A DNA stretch of 7,438 bases from JADHTT01 sp964633845 (GCA_964633845.1 CAZWLA010000058.1:1-7438); one strand, 5' to 3'. Positions 1 through 6,439 are shown, counted from the stretch's first letter. Translations and numbers: made by a program. Notes: generated by a model from the letters alone, not told the origin.

Positions 1-21
1 ATATAGTATATAATATTAGTA

Positions 22-1611
22 TTAAGACATAATACCTTTAATCATAAAGAATACACATGCACTTAGCGTCGCTGCTGCAGGTACTGTAATTACCCATGCT
101 GCTACAATCTTCTTAACAGCATCTCTTTTTACATATTTAATCTTCTTAGCAGACTTAAACTCTTTCTTCTCATCTTTAACGATATCTTCTTTTTCTTCAA
201 TTAATTTAATTAATTCAATAATTCTTTGATATTCTTTTTTTGACTTCTCTTCTTTCTTATCAAGTTTAGTAAACTCAACTTCAAGCTTTTCTAACTCTTT
301 TTTATTTGTTTTAAATCTTTCTTTTGTAATTTTAATGAAGTTTGTTTCACTATTGTCAAGGTATTCTCTTAAGAATCCAACACCAAATACACCACCAACG
401 GCAATATGAGTTGAAGATACAGGAAGTCCAAGCTGAGAAGCGATAATAACTGTAATAGCAGCTGCCATAGCAATAGAGAATGCTCTCATTTGATCTAGTT
501 CAGTAATCTCTGATCCAACAGTTTTAATAAGCTTTGGACCATAAAGAGCAAGACCAATTGCAAGACCGATTGCACCTACACCCATTACCCATAGAGGAAT
601 TCCAACTTTTCCACCAAACTCACCACCAGACATAATAGCATCATTAATAGCAGCTAATGGTCCAATAGCATTTGCAACATCATTTGCACCATGTGCAAAA
701 CTCAATAAGGCTGCAGCAAAAATAAGTGGAATTGTAAATAAACTATTTACTGATACTTTCGTATTCTCTAATTTATCAGCTGCTTTTGCGATCATTGGCT
801 TAACAGCAAAGTATATAGCCACACCAATTACAGATCCAAGTGCTAATGCAGTAGGAAAATCAATCTTAACAATTTTTTTAATACCTTTTAGCATTAAATA
901 TGTAGCAAATGCCGTTGACATAATAGCAACTAAAATAGGCACTATCTTTTTAGAATTTTCAATCATATCATCTTTGTAAACAATATTTTTCTTTATAAAA
1001 TAAAGAAATGATGCAGCAATAACTCCACCAAGTACTGGAGATATTACCCATGATGCAGCAATCTTACCCATAGTACCCCAAGCAACAATACCAAATCCAG
1101 CAGCAGCAATACCACCACCCATTACACCACCAACAATTGAGTGTGTTGTAGATACAGGAGCTCCAATTGATGTAGCAAGATTAAGCCATACAGCAGCTGC
1201 TAGAAGTGCAGCTGTCATTGCCCAAATAAACACTTGAGGATTATCAATCATACCAGGATCAATAATACCTTTTTTGATAGTTTTTACAACTTCTCCACCA
1301 GCGATTAATGCACCACCAGCTTCAAATATAGCAGCAATTACAATAGCAGCAAACATAGTAAGTGCACCTGAACCAACTGCAGGTCCAACATTATTTGCGA
1401 CATCATTTGCACCAATATTCATTGCCATATAAGCACCAAATACTGCACCAATAATTAAAAATGTATTATTAGCTACACCATCATGTGATACTGATGTCCA
1501 TACAAATACCATTGCTATAAATAAAAATGCCGTTCCTAATCTCATTAGTCCGTCATTTTTTCTATTAAGTGGCGATAGCCTCTCAATGGTTCTCATTGTT
1601 TTAATATCCAC
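22..1611 (-). CDS. PiT-family inorganic phosphate transporter (low affinity, cation-coupled)
   Basis: Integral inner-membrane permease that would import inorganic phosphate with a coupled cation (PF01384, PHO4/PiT family; whether H+ or Na+ cannot be read from sequence). Seen directly, numbering from the chosen start: both halves of the internal duplication are present, with GANDVANN at about 67-74 and GANDVANAIGP at 308-318, each followed by a second signature, GAPVSTTHSIVGG (150-162) and GLPVSSTHIAVGG (395-407). Many Ala/Gly-rich hydrophobic segments span the protein. A very charged Lys/Glu stretch at about 425-498 looks like a cytosolic coiled coil and precedes one last membrane segment. 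The longest frame opens at GTG 1617, but that codon lies inside the Shine-Dalgarno sequence. GTG at 1609-1611 has AGGAG five bases upstream and gives 529 aa, so I chose it; ATG at 1594-1596 is about 20 bases from the SD. It is a single gene with its own promoter. The family call is firm; no symbol is given because pit/pitA naming varies. Confidence 0.95.
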   Translation of the reverse strand: MDIKTMRTIERLSPLNRKNDGLMRLGTAFLFIAMVFVWTSVSHDGVANNTFLIIGAVFGAYMAMNIGANDVANNVGPAVGSGALTMFAAIVIAAIFEAGGALIAGGEVVKTIKKGIIDPGMIDNPQVFIWAMTAALLAAAVWLNLATSIGAPVSTTHSIVGGVMGGGIAAAGFGIVAWGTMGKIAASWVISPVLGGVIAASFLYFIKKNIVYKDDMIENSKKIVPILVAIMSTAFATYLMLKGIKKIVKIDFPTALALGSVIGVAIYFAVKPMIAKAADKLENTKVSVNSLFTIPLIFAAALLSFAHGANDVANAIGPLAAINDAIMSGGEFGGKVGIPLWVMGVGAIGLAIGLALYGPKLIKTVGSEITELDQMRAFSIAMAAAITVIIASQLGLPVSSTHIAVGGVFGVGFLREYLDNSETNFIKITKERFKTNKKELEKLEVEFTKLDKKEEKSKKEYQRIIELIKLIEEKEDIVKDEKKEFKSAKKIKYVKRDAVKKIVAAWVITVPAAATLSACVFFMIKGIMS

Positions 1612-1615
1612 AAAC

Positions 1616-1623
1616 ACTCCTTT
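1616..1623 (-). promoter_or_regulatory. Shine-Dalgarno sequence of the phosphate transporter (decides the start)
   Basis: The minus strand reads AAAGGAGT here, a near-perfect anti-16S match. It overlaps the first in-frame GTG (1615-1617), making that codon an unlikely start. It lies five bases upstream of the next in-frame GTG (1609-1611), which is the normal spacing. Confidence 0.75.
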
Positions 1624-1659
1624 GGATTATCTAAATTATTTGAAATTCTACTACTTACT

Positions 1660-1690
1660 ACCTATATTTTAATTTAAAAATTTAATAGGT
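1660..1690. repeat. Short inverted repeat in the leader of the phosphate transporter
   Basis: ACCTAT (1660-1665) is repeated inverted as ATAGGT (1685-1690). A second nested palindrome, TTTTAA-T-TTAAAA, lies at 1667-1679. The outer right arm lies between the proposed -10 box and the likely transcription start, with the rest in the leader. That could suit an operator or a weak leader hairpin. The arms are short and AT-rich, so chance is a real alternative. Confidence 0.3.
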
Positions 1691-1691
1691 A

Positions 1692-1700
1692 ATTATAGCA
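1692..1700 (-). promoter_or_regulatory. Extended -10 promoter for the phosphate transporter
   Basis: The minus strand reads TGC-TATAAT (TG at 1699-1700, TATAAT at 1692-1697), directly preceded by a run of five T. This is the extended -10 form typical of sigma-70 promoters in Campylobacter and relatives, which often lack a recognisable -35 box; none is seen here. Transcription would start near 1685, giving a leader of about 75 nt before the GTG at 1611. Consensus match and position are seen; activity is inferred. Confidence 0.7.
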
Positions 1701-1719
1701 AAAAGATTGTATATATATT

Positions 1720-1744
1720 AAATAGTAATATTATATTACTATTT
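1720..1744. repeat. Perfect 11-bp inverted repeat between the 93-aa gene and the phosphate transporter
   Basis: AAATAGTAATA (1720-1730) and TATTACTATTT (1734-1744) are exact reverse complements separated by TTA. The repeat includes the TAG stop of the 93-aa gene (1739-1741) and sits upstream of the pit -10 box, roughly where an activator or the -35 region would lie. As RNA it would form an almost all-A/U hairpin with one G-C pair per stem. On the minus strand it is followed by AT-alternating sequence rather than a U run, so it is a poor intrinsic terminator for the nth operon. On the plus strand it runs into T8, but no plus-strand gene ends there. Confidence 0.55.
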
Positions 1745-2020
1745 TTTTTCAGATTTTTTTATATTTTCTTTTTTACTAGAAAAACCAGAACCATCTTTTT
1801 TCTTCTTTTTTAAATTTAAACCTTTTATGTGATCTTTATAAGGTATATCTTTACTATTCATAAGTGCAAATGACTTAACCAAAGCAGCAATAGCATTTGG
1901 AACTTCATCTTTTTTCTTATATGATTGTAAATTCTTATCGCTAACTTTAATTAGCTTAGCAAACTTTGGCAATGTAAGATCAGCATCTAATAATAATTTT
2001 TTAAACTCTATAAATGTCAC
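1739..2020 (-). CDS. Small XRE/Cro-like helix-turn-helix protein with lysine-rich tail (uncharacterised)
   Basis: 93 aa, not recognised as a named gene. The first 55 residues follow the pattern of a Cro/C1-type helix-turn-helix: a short first helix, then LTLPKFAKLIKVSDKNLQSYKK at about 15-36 occupies the place of the usual LTQxELAxxLGVSxxxISxWE, followed by a proline and a helix (IAALVKSFALM). The remaining 24 residues or so are almost entirely Lys, Ser, Asn and Glu, with KKKKK at 71-75, and look disordered and nucleic-acid-binding. No second domain or membrane segment is seen. The GTG start is supported by AGGA seven bases upstream. It lies 30 bp after nth and is probably the last gene of that transcript. 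It could be a DNA-binding regulator or a small nucleoid-associated protein; the HTH assignment is pattern-based inference. Confidence 0.7.
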   Translation of the reverse strand: MTFIEFKKLLLDADLTLPKFAKLIKVSDKNLQSYKKKDEVPNAIAALVKSFALMNSKDIPYKDHIKGLNLKKKKKDGSGFSSKKENIKKSEKK

Positions 2021-2050
2021 AATTAATTCCTAAATTTTTCATAATTTTAT

Positions 2051-2701
2051 TTATACTCTAAACGTTTTTGTTGTTTTACATTGATCTGGGAAAAGACATT
2101 TAGCACAATCTGGGCTTACAGATTTACATATGTATCTTCCAAAAAGTACCATAGATTGATGAAAAATATGGAGATCATCTTTGAGCTTTCTTACCAATTG
2201 CTCTTCTGTTTTTTCAACTGTTTTAGCATCACTAAGACCTAGCCTATGTGACACTCTAAATACATGTGTATCAACAGCCATAAGATTAGCTCCAGTAGCT
2301 TCTATCATAAATACATTTGCTGTTTTATTTCCAACACCTGCTAATGAGATAAGATCTTTTGTATCATGAGGTATTTCTCCAGAAAATTTATCTTGAACAC
2401 TTTGTGCCATTTTAATGATATTTTTTGCTTTATTATTAAAAAAACTACATGTATTTAATAAAGACTTCACATCTTCAAGTTCAGCTACTGCTAACTCTTT
2501 TGAAGATGGATATTTATCAAATAATGCAGGTGTAATGATATTTACCCTTTTATCTGTACATTGTGCAGAAAGTATAATAGCAATAAGAAGCTCATAGTCA
2601 TTTTTATACTCAAGCTCAGTAACAGCATCACTATAATGTTCTAAAAACTTCTTTTTGATAATAGAAATATCATCTTTTGAAGCTTTTTTAATATATGCCA
2701 A
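2051..2701 (-). CDS. nth: Endonuclease III, DNA glycosylase/AP lyase
   Basis: Base-excision repair enzyme that removes oxidised pyrimidines and cleaves abasic sites by beta-elimination. Of the 216 residues, 120-130 hold the helix-hairpin-helix with the catalytic lysine (LAGVGNKTANV, K126), and AVDTHVFR carries the catalytic aspartate D144. The C-terminus has the [4Fe-4S] ligands C192, C199, C202 and C208 in the exact Cys-X6-Cys-X2-Cys-X5-Cys spacing of the family. The N-terminal ELLIAIILSAQCTD at 37-50 is also typical. Length matches the family (E. coli Nth is 211 aa). The start is TTG (2699-2701), the first codon after the in-frame TAA of the preceding 112-aa gene. No nearer ATG exists, and the 35 residues before ELLIA fit the family. 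Its only visible SD is a weak AGG ten bases upstream, so translation is probably coupled to the upstream gene. Confidence 0.97.
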   Translation of the reverse strand: MAYIKKASKDDISIIKKKFLEHYSDAVTELEYKNDYELLIAIILSAQCTDKRVNIITPALFDKYPSSKELAVAELEDVKSLLNTCSFFNNKAKNIIKMAQSVQDKFSGEIPHDTKDLISLAGVGNKTANVFMIEATGANLMAVDTHVFRVSHRLGLSDAKTVEKTEEQLVRKLKDDLHIFHQSMVLFGRYICKSVSPDCAKCLFPDQCKTTKTFRV

Positions 2702-3040
2702 TTAGTCTTTACCTAATATGTAATATACATTTTTATTATCTAATTTTTTAACTTTTACATTATATTTTGATGAAAAATGATTAACTTCATCATAAAACTC
2801 ATCAATAATAGCATCACTATCTTGTTCATCACACTTAATTTTAAAATATTCTACACTATTAGATACTGCTACATAAGCATTCATATGCTTTAGCTTATCA
2901 TTTAAACTTATTAAATGTTTTGAAAACTTATTAAAACCATTTGTATTATCCATTCTGTTTTGGATTTGAGTAAGGATATGTTCATTATTTGAATATCCTA
3001 ATTGTGATAGTAAAACTTCTGCCGTAACATCTATATGCAT
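2702..3040 (-). CDS. Conserved-looking protein of unknown function, first gene of the nth run
   Basis: 112 aa, soluble, not recognised. The N-terminal half looks helical (about 5-50). It is followed by a beta-type stretch AYVAVSNSVEYFKIKC (55-70), a helix SDAIIDEFYDEVNHFSSKY (75-93) and a final strand pair VKVKKLDNKNVYYILG (95-110). This would suit a small alpha/beta fold, but no catalytic or metal motif stands out, and the single Cys (C70) has no partner. The start is good: ATG with AAGG six bases upstream. It ends in TAA directly before the TTG of nth, in the same frame. That it is a real gene is supported by the SD, the tight packing and coding-like composition; the function is unknown. 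Confidence 0.85.
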   Translation of the reverse strand: MHIDVTAEVLLSQLGYSNNEHILTQIQNRMDNTNGFNKFSKHLISLNDKLKHMNAYVAVSNSVEYFKIKCDEQDSDAIIDEFYDEVNHFSSKYNVKVKKLDNKNVYYILGKD

Positions 3041-3146
3041 TTAAAACCTTTAATATATTAATTTGTTTAATACTTTCGTATAAGAAATATTTTATCTAAA
3101 GATGATAAGATTAACTTAAAATATTTATATAAATTAAGGAAAAAAG
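3041..3146. promoter_or_regulatory. Divergent intergenic region: promoters of acs (+) and the nth run (-)
   Basis: These 106 bp must drive both directions. For acs, the best -10 candidate is TATAAG (3079-3084), which would leave a leader of roughly 55 nt; no -35 box or TG extension is seen. For the minus strand, TAAAAT (complement of 3089-3094) is the nearest match and is weak. The acs SD is AAGGA at 3136-3140, six bases from ATG; the 112-aa gene has AAGG six bases from its ATG. Two small palindromes are present: TTATC-7-GATAA (3092-3108), and ATTTATATAAAT (3123-3134) directly before the acs SD. Either could be an operator or chance in AT-rich DNA. No small gene or structured RNA is evident. 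Confidence 0.45.
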
Positions 3147-5090
3147 ATGAGCAATATGTTTAATCCCAAACAAGAGATGTTTAATAACCCTGCATTTGGA
3201 AGTATGGAAGAGTATAAAAACTTAGTAGAGAAGTTTGATAATGACTATGAAGGTACATGGGCAAGCTTCGCAAATGAGAAGATAGATTGGTTTAAGAAGT
3301 ATGATACTGTACTAGATGAATCAAACGCACCATTTTATAAATGGTTTAGTGGTGGACAGATGAATGTTGCACATCAATGTGTAGATAGACATCTAGATAC
3401 AAAAGCAGATCAAACTGCAATACTATTTGAAGGTGATAATGGAGATAGTGAACATATTACTTATGGTGATTTAGCTCTAAGAGTAAATAAGACTGCAAAT
3501 ATGCTAAAGAATCAATATGGTATTGAAAAAGGCGATAGAGTAGTAATCTATATGCCAATGATACCAGAAGCTGCTGTATCTATGTTAGCTTGTGCAAAGA
3601 TTGGTGCTATCCACTCAATCGTATTTGGTGGATTCTCTGCTGAAGCATTAAGAGATAGAATTGTAGATGCACAAGCTAAACTAGTAATAACTGCAGATGG
3701 TGCATATAGAAAAGGTAAACCATATATGTTAAAGTCAGTAGTAGATACTGCTTTAGAATCTGGATGTGAATGTATAAAAAATGTATGTGTAGTAAAAAGA
3801 AATAATGAAGAGATTAATTGGGTAGAAGGTAGAGATACTGATTATGCTACTTTAGTTGAAAAAGAATCAGATAAATGTGAACCACAAATGATGGAATCTG
3901 AAGATCCATTATTCTTACTATATACATCAGGATCTACAGGGAAACCAAAAGGTGTACAACACTCATCTGCTGGATATATCCTATGGGCTCAAATGACTAT
4001 GGAATGGGTATTTGATGTAAAAGCAAATGATACTTACTGGTGTACTGCTGATATTGGTTGGATTACAGGACATACTTATATTGTATATGGACCATTAGCT
4101 GCTGGTGCAACTACAGTTATGTTTGAAGGTGTTCCTACATTCCCAGATGCTGGTAGATGTTGGCAAATGGTAGAAAAATATAAAATCAATCAATTCTATA
4201 CAGCTCCAACTGCTATTAGATTACTTCATAAAACAGGTGAAGATGAACCATCTAAATATGACCTATCATCTTTAAGAATCTTAGGAACAGTTGGTGAACC
4301 AATTGATCCTCCTGCTTGGAAATGGTACTATGAACAAGTTGGTAACTCAAACTGTTCTATTGTTGATACATACTGGCAAACAGAAACAGGTGGACATATA
4401 GTATCTCCACTTCCAGCAGCAACTCCAATTAAACCAGGTTGCGCAACATTTGCATTACCAGGTATTCAAGCTGAAATTATTGAAGAAGATGGAACACCTA
4501 CTGAAGTTGGTGAAAAAGGATTTATGTGTGTAACTAAACCATGGCCATCAATGATTAGAACAATCTGGAATGATGATGAGAGATTTGTAAAGTCATACTT
4601 TGGAGATTGTAAAAAAGATGGTAAGCCAGTATACTTTACAGGTGATGGTGCAATGATGGATGATAATGGATATATCACTATTACAGGTAGAACAGATGAT
4701 GTAATTAATGTATCAGGTCATAGAATAGGAACAGCAGAAATAGAAGCAAGTGTAAAAAAATGTGAAAAGATTGCTGCAGTTGCAGTAGTAGGTAAACCAC
4801 ATGCTATTAAAGGTGAAGGTATATTCGCTTATGTAGTACTAAAAGAAGCAGATTCAATCTCAAATGATGAATTAAAATTAGAATTAAATGGTATACTGAA
4901 ATTAGATATTGGAGCAATTGCACTATGTGATGCAATAGCAATAGTACCAGATGTACCAAAAACAAGATCTGGAAAAATAATGAGAAGAATTTTAAGATCA
5001 ATTGCAAAAGGTGAAGCTATCACTCAAGATACTTCAACTCTTGAAGATCCATCAATTGTTGGAACTATTGAGGGGATTGTAAATCAATAG
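3147..5090 (+). CDS. acs: Acetyl-CoA synthetase (AMP-forming), EC 6.2.1.1
   Basis: Cytoplasmic enzyme that activates acetate to acetyl-CoA through acetyl-AMP, allowing growth on acetate and recovery of excreted acetate. 647 aa, full length (Salmonella Acs is 652 aa). Seen: an N-terminal ACS region (WFSGGQMNVAHQCVDRHL, about 66-83); the P-loop-like AMP-binding motif YTSGSTGKPKGV (259-270); ADIGWITGHTY (301-311); the core motif TVGEPI (381-386); the acetate-pocket/adenylate motif DTYWQTETGG (407-416), whose W410 fits the acetyl-limiting tryptophan; YFTGD (496-500); the hinge GRTDDVINVSGHR (514-526, hinge D517, CoA/ATP-site R526); and PKTRSGKIMRR (604-614) with catalytic K610, the residue acetylated by Pat-type enzymes in Salmonella. 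ATG is preceded by AAGGA at six bases. Monocistronic as far as seen. Tryptophan and glycine at the pocket positions support acetate over longer acids. Confidence 0.98.
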   Translation: MSNMFNPKQEMFNNPAFGSMEEYKNLVEKFDNDYEGTWASFANEKIDWFKKYDTVLDESNAPFYKWFSGGQMNVAHQCVDRHLDTKADQTAILFEGDNGDSEHITYGDLALRVNKTANMLKNQYGIEKGDRVVIYMPMIPEAAVSMLACAKIGAIHSIVFGGFSAEALRDRIVDAQAKLVITADGAYRKGKPYMLKSVVDTALESGCECIKNVCVVKRNNEEINWVEGRDTDYATLVEKESDKCEPQMMESEDPLFLLYTSGSTGKPKGVQHSSAGYILWAQMTMEWVFDVKANDTYWCTADIGWITGHTYIVYGPLAAGATTVMFEGVPTFPDAGRCWQMVEKYKINQFYTAPTAIRLLHKTGEDEPSKYDLSSLRILGTVGEPIDPPAWKWYYEQVGNSNCSIVDTYWQTETGGHIVSPLPAATPIKPGCATFALPGIQAEIIEEDGTPTEVGEKGFMCVTKPWPSMIRTIWNDDERFVKSYFGDCKKDGKPVYFTGDGAMMDDNGYITITGRTDDVINVSGHRIGTAEIEASVKKCEKIAAVAVVGKPHAIKGEGIFAYVVLKEADSISNDELKLELNGILKLDIGAIALCDAIAIVPDVPKTRSGKIMRRILRSIAKGEAITQDTSTLEDPSIVGTIEGIVNQ

Positions 5091-5095
5091 ACTAA

Positions 5096-6433
5096 CTACT
5101 GGTTTTTAATAAAATATGAATCAACTCCATTAGCAATTCCAGTTGCTAATAGAGATTGATATGATGAAGAATATAATCTTTTAGACTCTACAGGATGTGA
5201 GATATATCCAATCTCTACAAGTATAGATGGCATCTGCGCACCAACCAATATCCAAAATGGACCTTTTCTTACACCATTATCTTTAATATCCCGATATTTT
5301 GACTTTAATTTATATAATAGATTATTTTGTACATCTAAGGCCAATTTATTTGAAGCTGTAATCTTTGCTCTATTTTGTGTCATCAAAAATATATTTTTGG
5401 AACTATAAGCCATTGATTTTAGATCTGCTTGATTTTCAAGAGCAGCAACTCTTTTAGCTCTTGCACTTCTTGCTGGTGATAGATAATATGTTTCTATCCC
5501 TTTTACTTTATATGCTTTTCGTTTTGGTACAGCATTAGCATGCAGTGATATAAATAGATCTGCTTTCTTTTTATTTGCGTATTTTGTTCTATATTTCAAT
5601 GATCTGTATCTATCACCTGATCTAGTCATATATACTTTATATCCACGAGCTCTAAGTGTTGATGCTAATTTACTAGCAATTTTTAATACAGATACTTTTT
5701 CATATCTTCCTTTAGGACCCCTTGCCCCCGGATCTTTACCGCCATGTCCTGGATCAATAACTATTGTTTTCGTAAATATTTTTGACTTTAAATTAGCTTG
5801 CATATATTGCTTAACTTTCTTAGTCTTTTCAAGCACTTTGATAATTATTTTTTTATCACCTATTATATAAACAGTTTTAAGATTTTTTTTACCACGTAAA
5901 GATATTCTAATTTTATTTTTACCATTTTGATATATTACAATTTTTTGTATCGCTTTAACTATAGGCATTGATAATTTCATATCATTAACATTACTAAGCT
6001 TTGCTATGATATCAAAATTATCTCTAGATAAGCCTCTATATCTTCGTTCACTAAATTTTATATGTCGTTTTTGTGCTTTATGTTTAAACTCAATTACTAT
6101 AGTATTATCAACTACTTTAATATCTTTAAGAGTATCAGTTGATATCTCTTTTGAATATGTTCTTTTCGTATATTGTGGTTTTTTAACAACTTTGTTTTTT
6201 GATGCTGTTTTATTATTTAAGAGTTTCAGTTCTTTTTTATATTTTAAAATGGGTTTATTTAGTCGTTTCCCATAATAGATAAGTTTTTTAAGAGAATTGA
6301 TCTCTTTATTTGTATTTCCATTTAGAATAGCACCAAAATATTCTTTTTTATATTTTGAAAAATTTGATATATCAGATGCAGCTGTGAGATGTAGCTGCAA
6401 AGATATTAAAAGTAATAATAAAAACCTAATCAA
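5096..6433 (-). CDS. N-acetylmuramoyl-L-alanine amidase (AMIN + Amidase_3), exported
   Basis: Periplasmic zinc amidase that cleaves the bond between MurNAc and the stem peptide, normally acting in daughter-cell separation. 445 aa: a signal peptide with Arg3 and a leucine-rich core, predicted cleavage after about A19; a helical, Lys-rich linker (about 22-97); an AMIN-type beta domain (about 100-202); and a C-terminal Amidase_3 domain (about 222-440) opening with TIVIDPGHGGKDPGA. Zinc ligands and catalytic residues are all present: H230, E245, H298 and E407. The region after H298 (YYLSP...ENQAD, about 316-337) resembles the regulatory helix segment of AmiB/AmiC, which block their own active site until an EnvC/NlpD-like activator binds; this is inference. 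The start is TTG (6431-6433), six bases after the upstream stop, with GGAG eleven bases away. It preserves the signal peptide, whereas the next TTG (codon 12) would destroy it. Probably co-transcribed with the NMO gene. An ami-type name fits, but the exact symbol is uncertain. Confidence 0.95.
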   Translation of the reverse strand: MIRFLLLLLISLQLHLTAASDISNFSKYKKEYFGAILNGNTNKEINSLKKLIYYGKRLNKPILKYKKELKLLNNKTASKNKVVKKPQYTKRTYSKEISTDTLKDIKVVDNTIVIEFKHKAQKRHIKFSERRYRGLSRDNFDIIAKLSNVNDMKLSMPIVKAIQKIVIYQNGKNKIRISLRGKKNLKTVYIIGDKKIIIKVLEKTKKVKQYMQANLKSKIFTKTIVIDPGHGGKDPGARGPKGRYEKVSVLKIASKLASTLRARGYKVYMTRSGDRYRSLKYRTKYANKKKADLFISLHANAVPKRKAYKVKGIETYYLSPARSARAKRVAALENQADLKSMAYSSKNIFLMTQNRAKITASNKLALDVQNNLLYKLKSKYRDIKDNGVRKGPFWILVGAQMPSILVEIGYISHPVESKRLYSSSYQSLLATGIANGVDSYFIKNQ

Positions 6434-6439
6434 GTAGAT

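Noticed and set aside
1..21. AT-rich repeats downstream of the phosphate transporter as a terminator
   Set aside because: Only a short TAATATTA palindrome and two direct copies of TAGTAT are seen, with no stable stem or U-run, and the window ends there.
1742..1760. T8 and T7 tracts as phase-variation switches
   Set aside because: They encode a lysine-rich tail in a low-complexity AT-rich region. Campylobacterota phase variation usually uses G/C tracts, and no on/off consequence is evident.
2181..2597. Two plus-strand open frames opposite nth
   Set aside because: nth is certain from its catalytic and Fe-S residues. The antisense frames have no domain.
4466..4678. Antisense open frame of about 70 codons inside acs
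   Set aside because: Lies fully opposite the conserved hinge-proximal part of acs, with no motif. A shadow frame.
4807..5023. Two overlapping antisense open frames inside acs, one leucine-rich and membrane-like
   Set aside because: They are complements of acs codons in a region with strong protein-level conservation (up to the PKTRSGK motif). They have no recognisable domain, and the leucine bias comes from the AT-rich complement of Lys/Asn/Ile codons.
6006..6275. Plus-strand open frame of 89 codons opposite the amidase, rich in Leu/Phe
   Set aside because: Complement of the Lys-rich linker and AMIN region; hydrophobicity is an artefact of reading AAA/AAG on the other strand.
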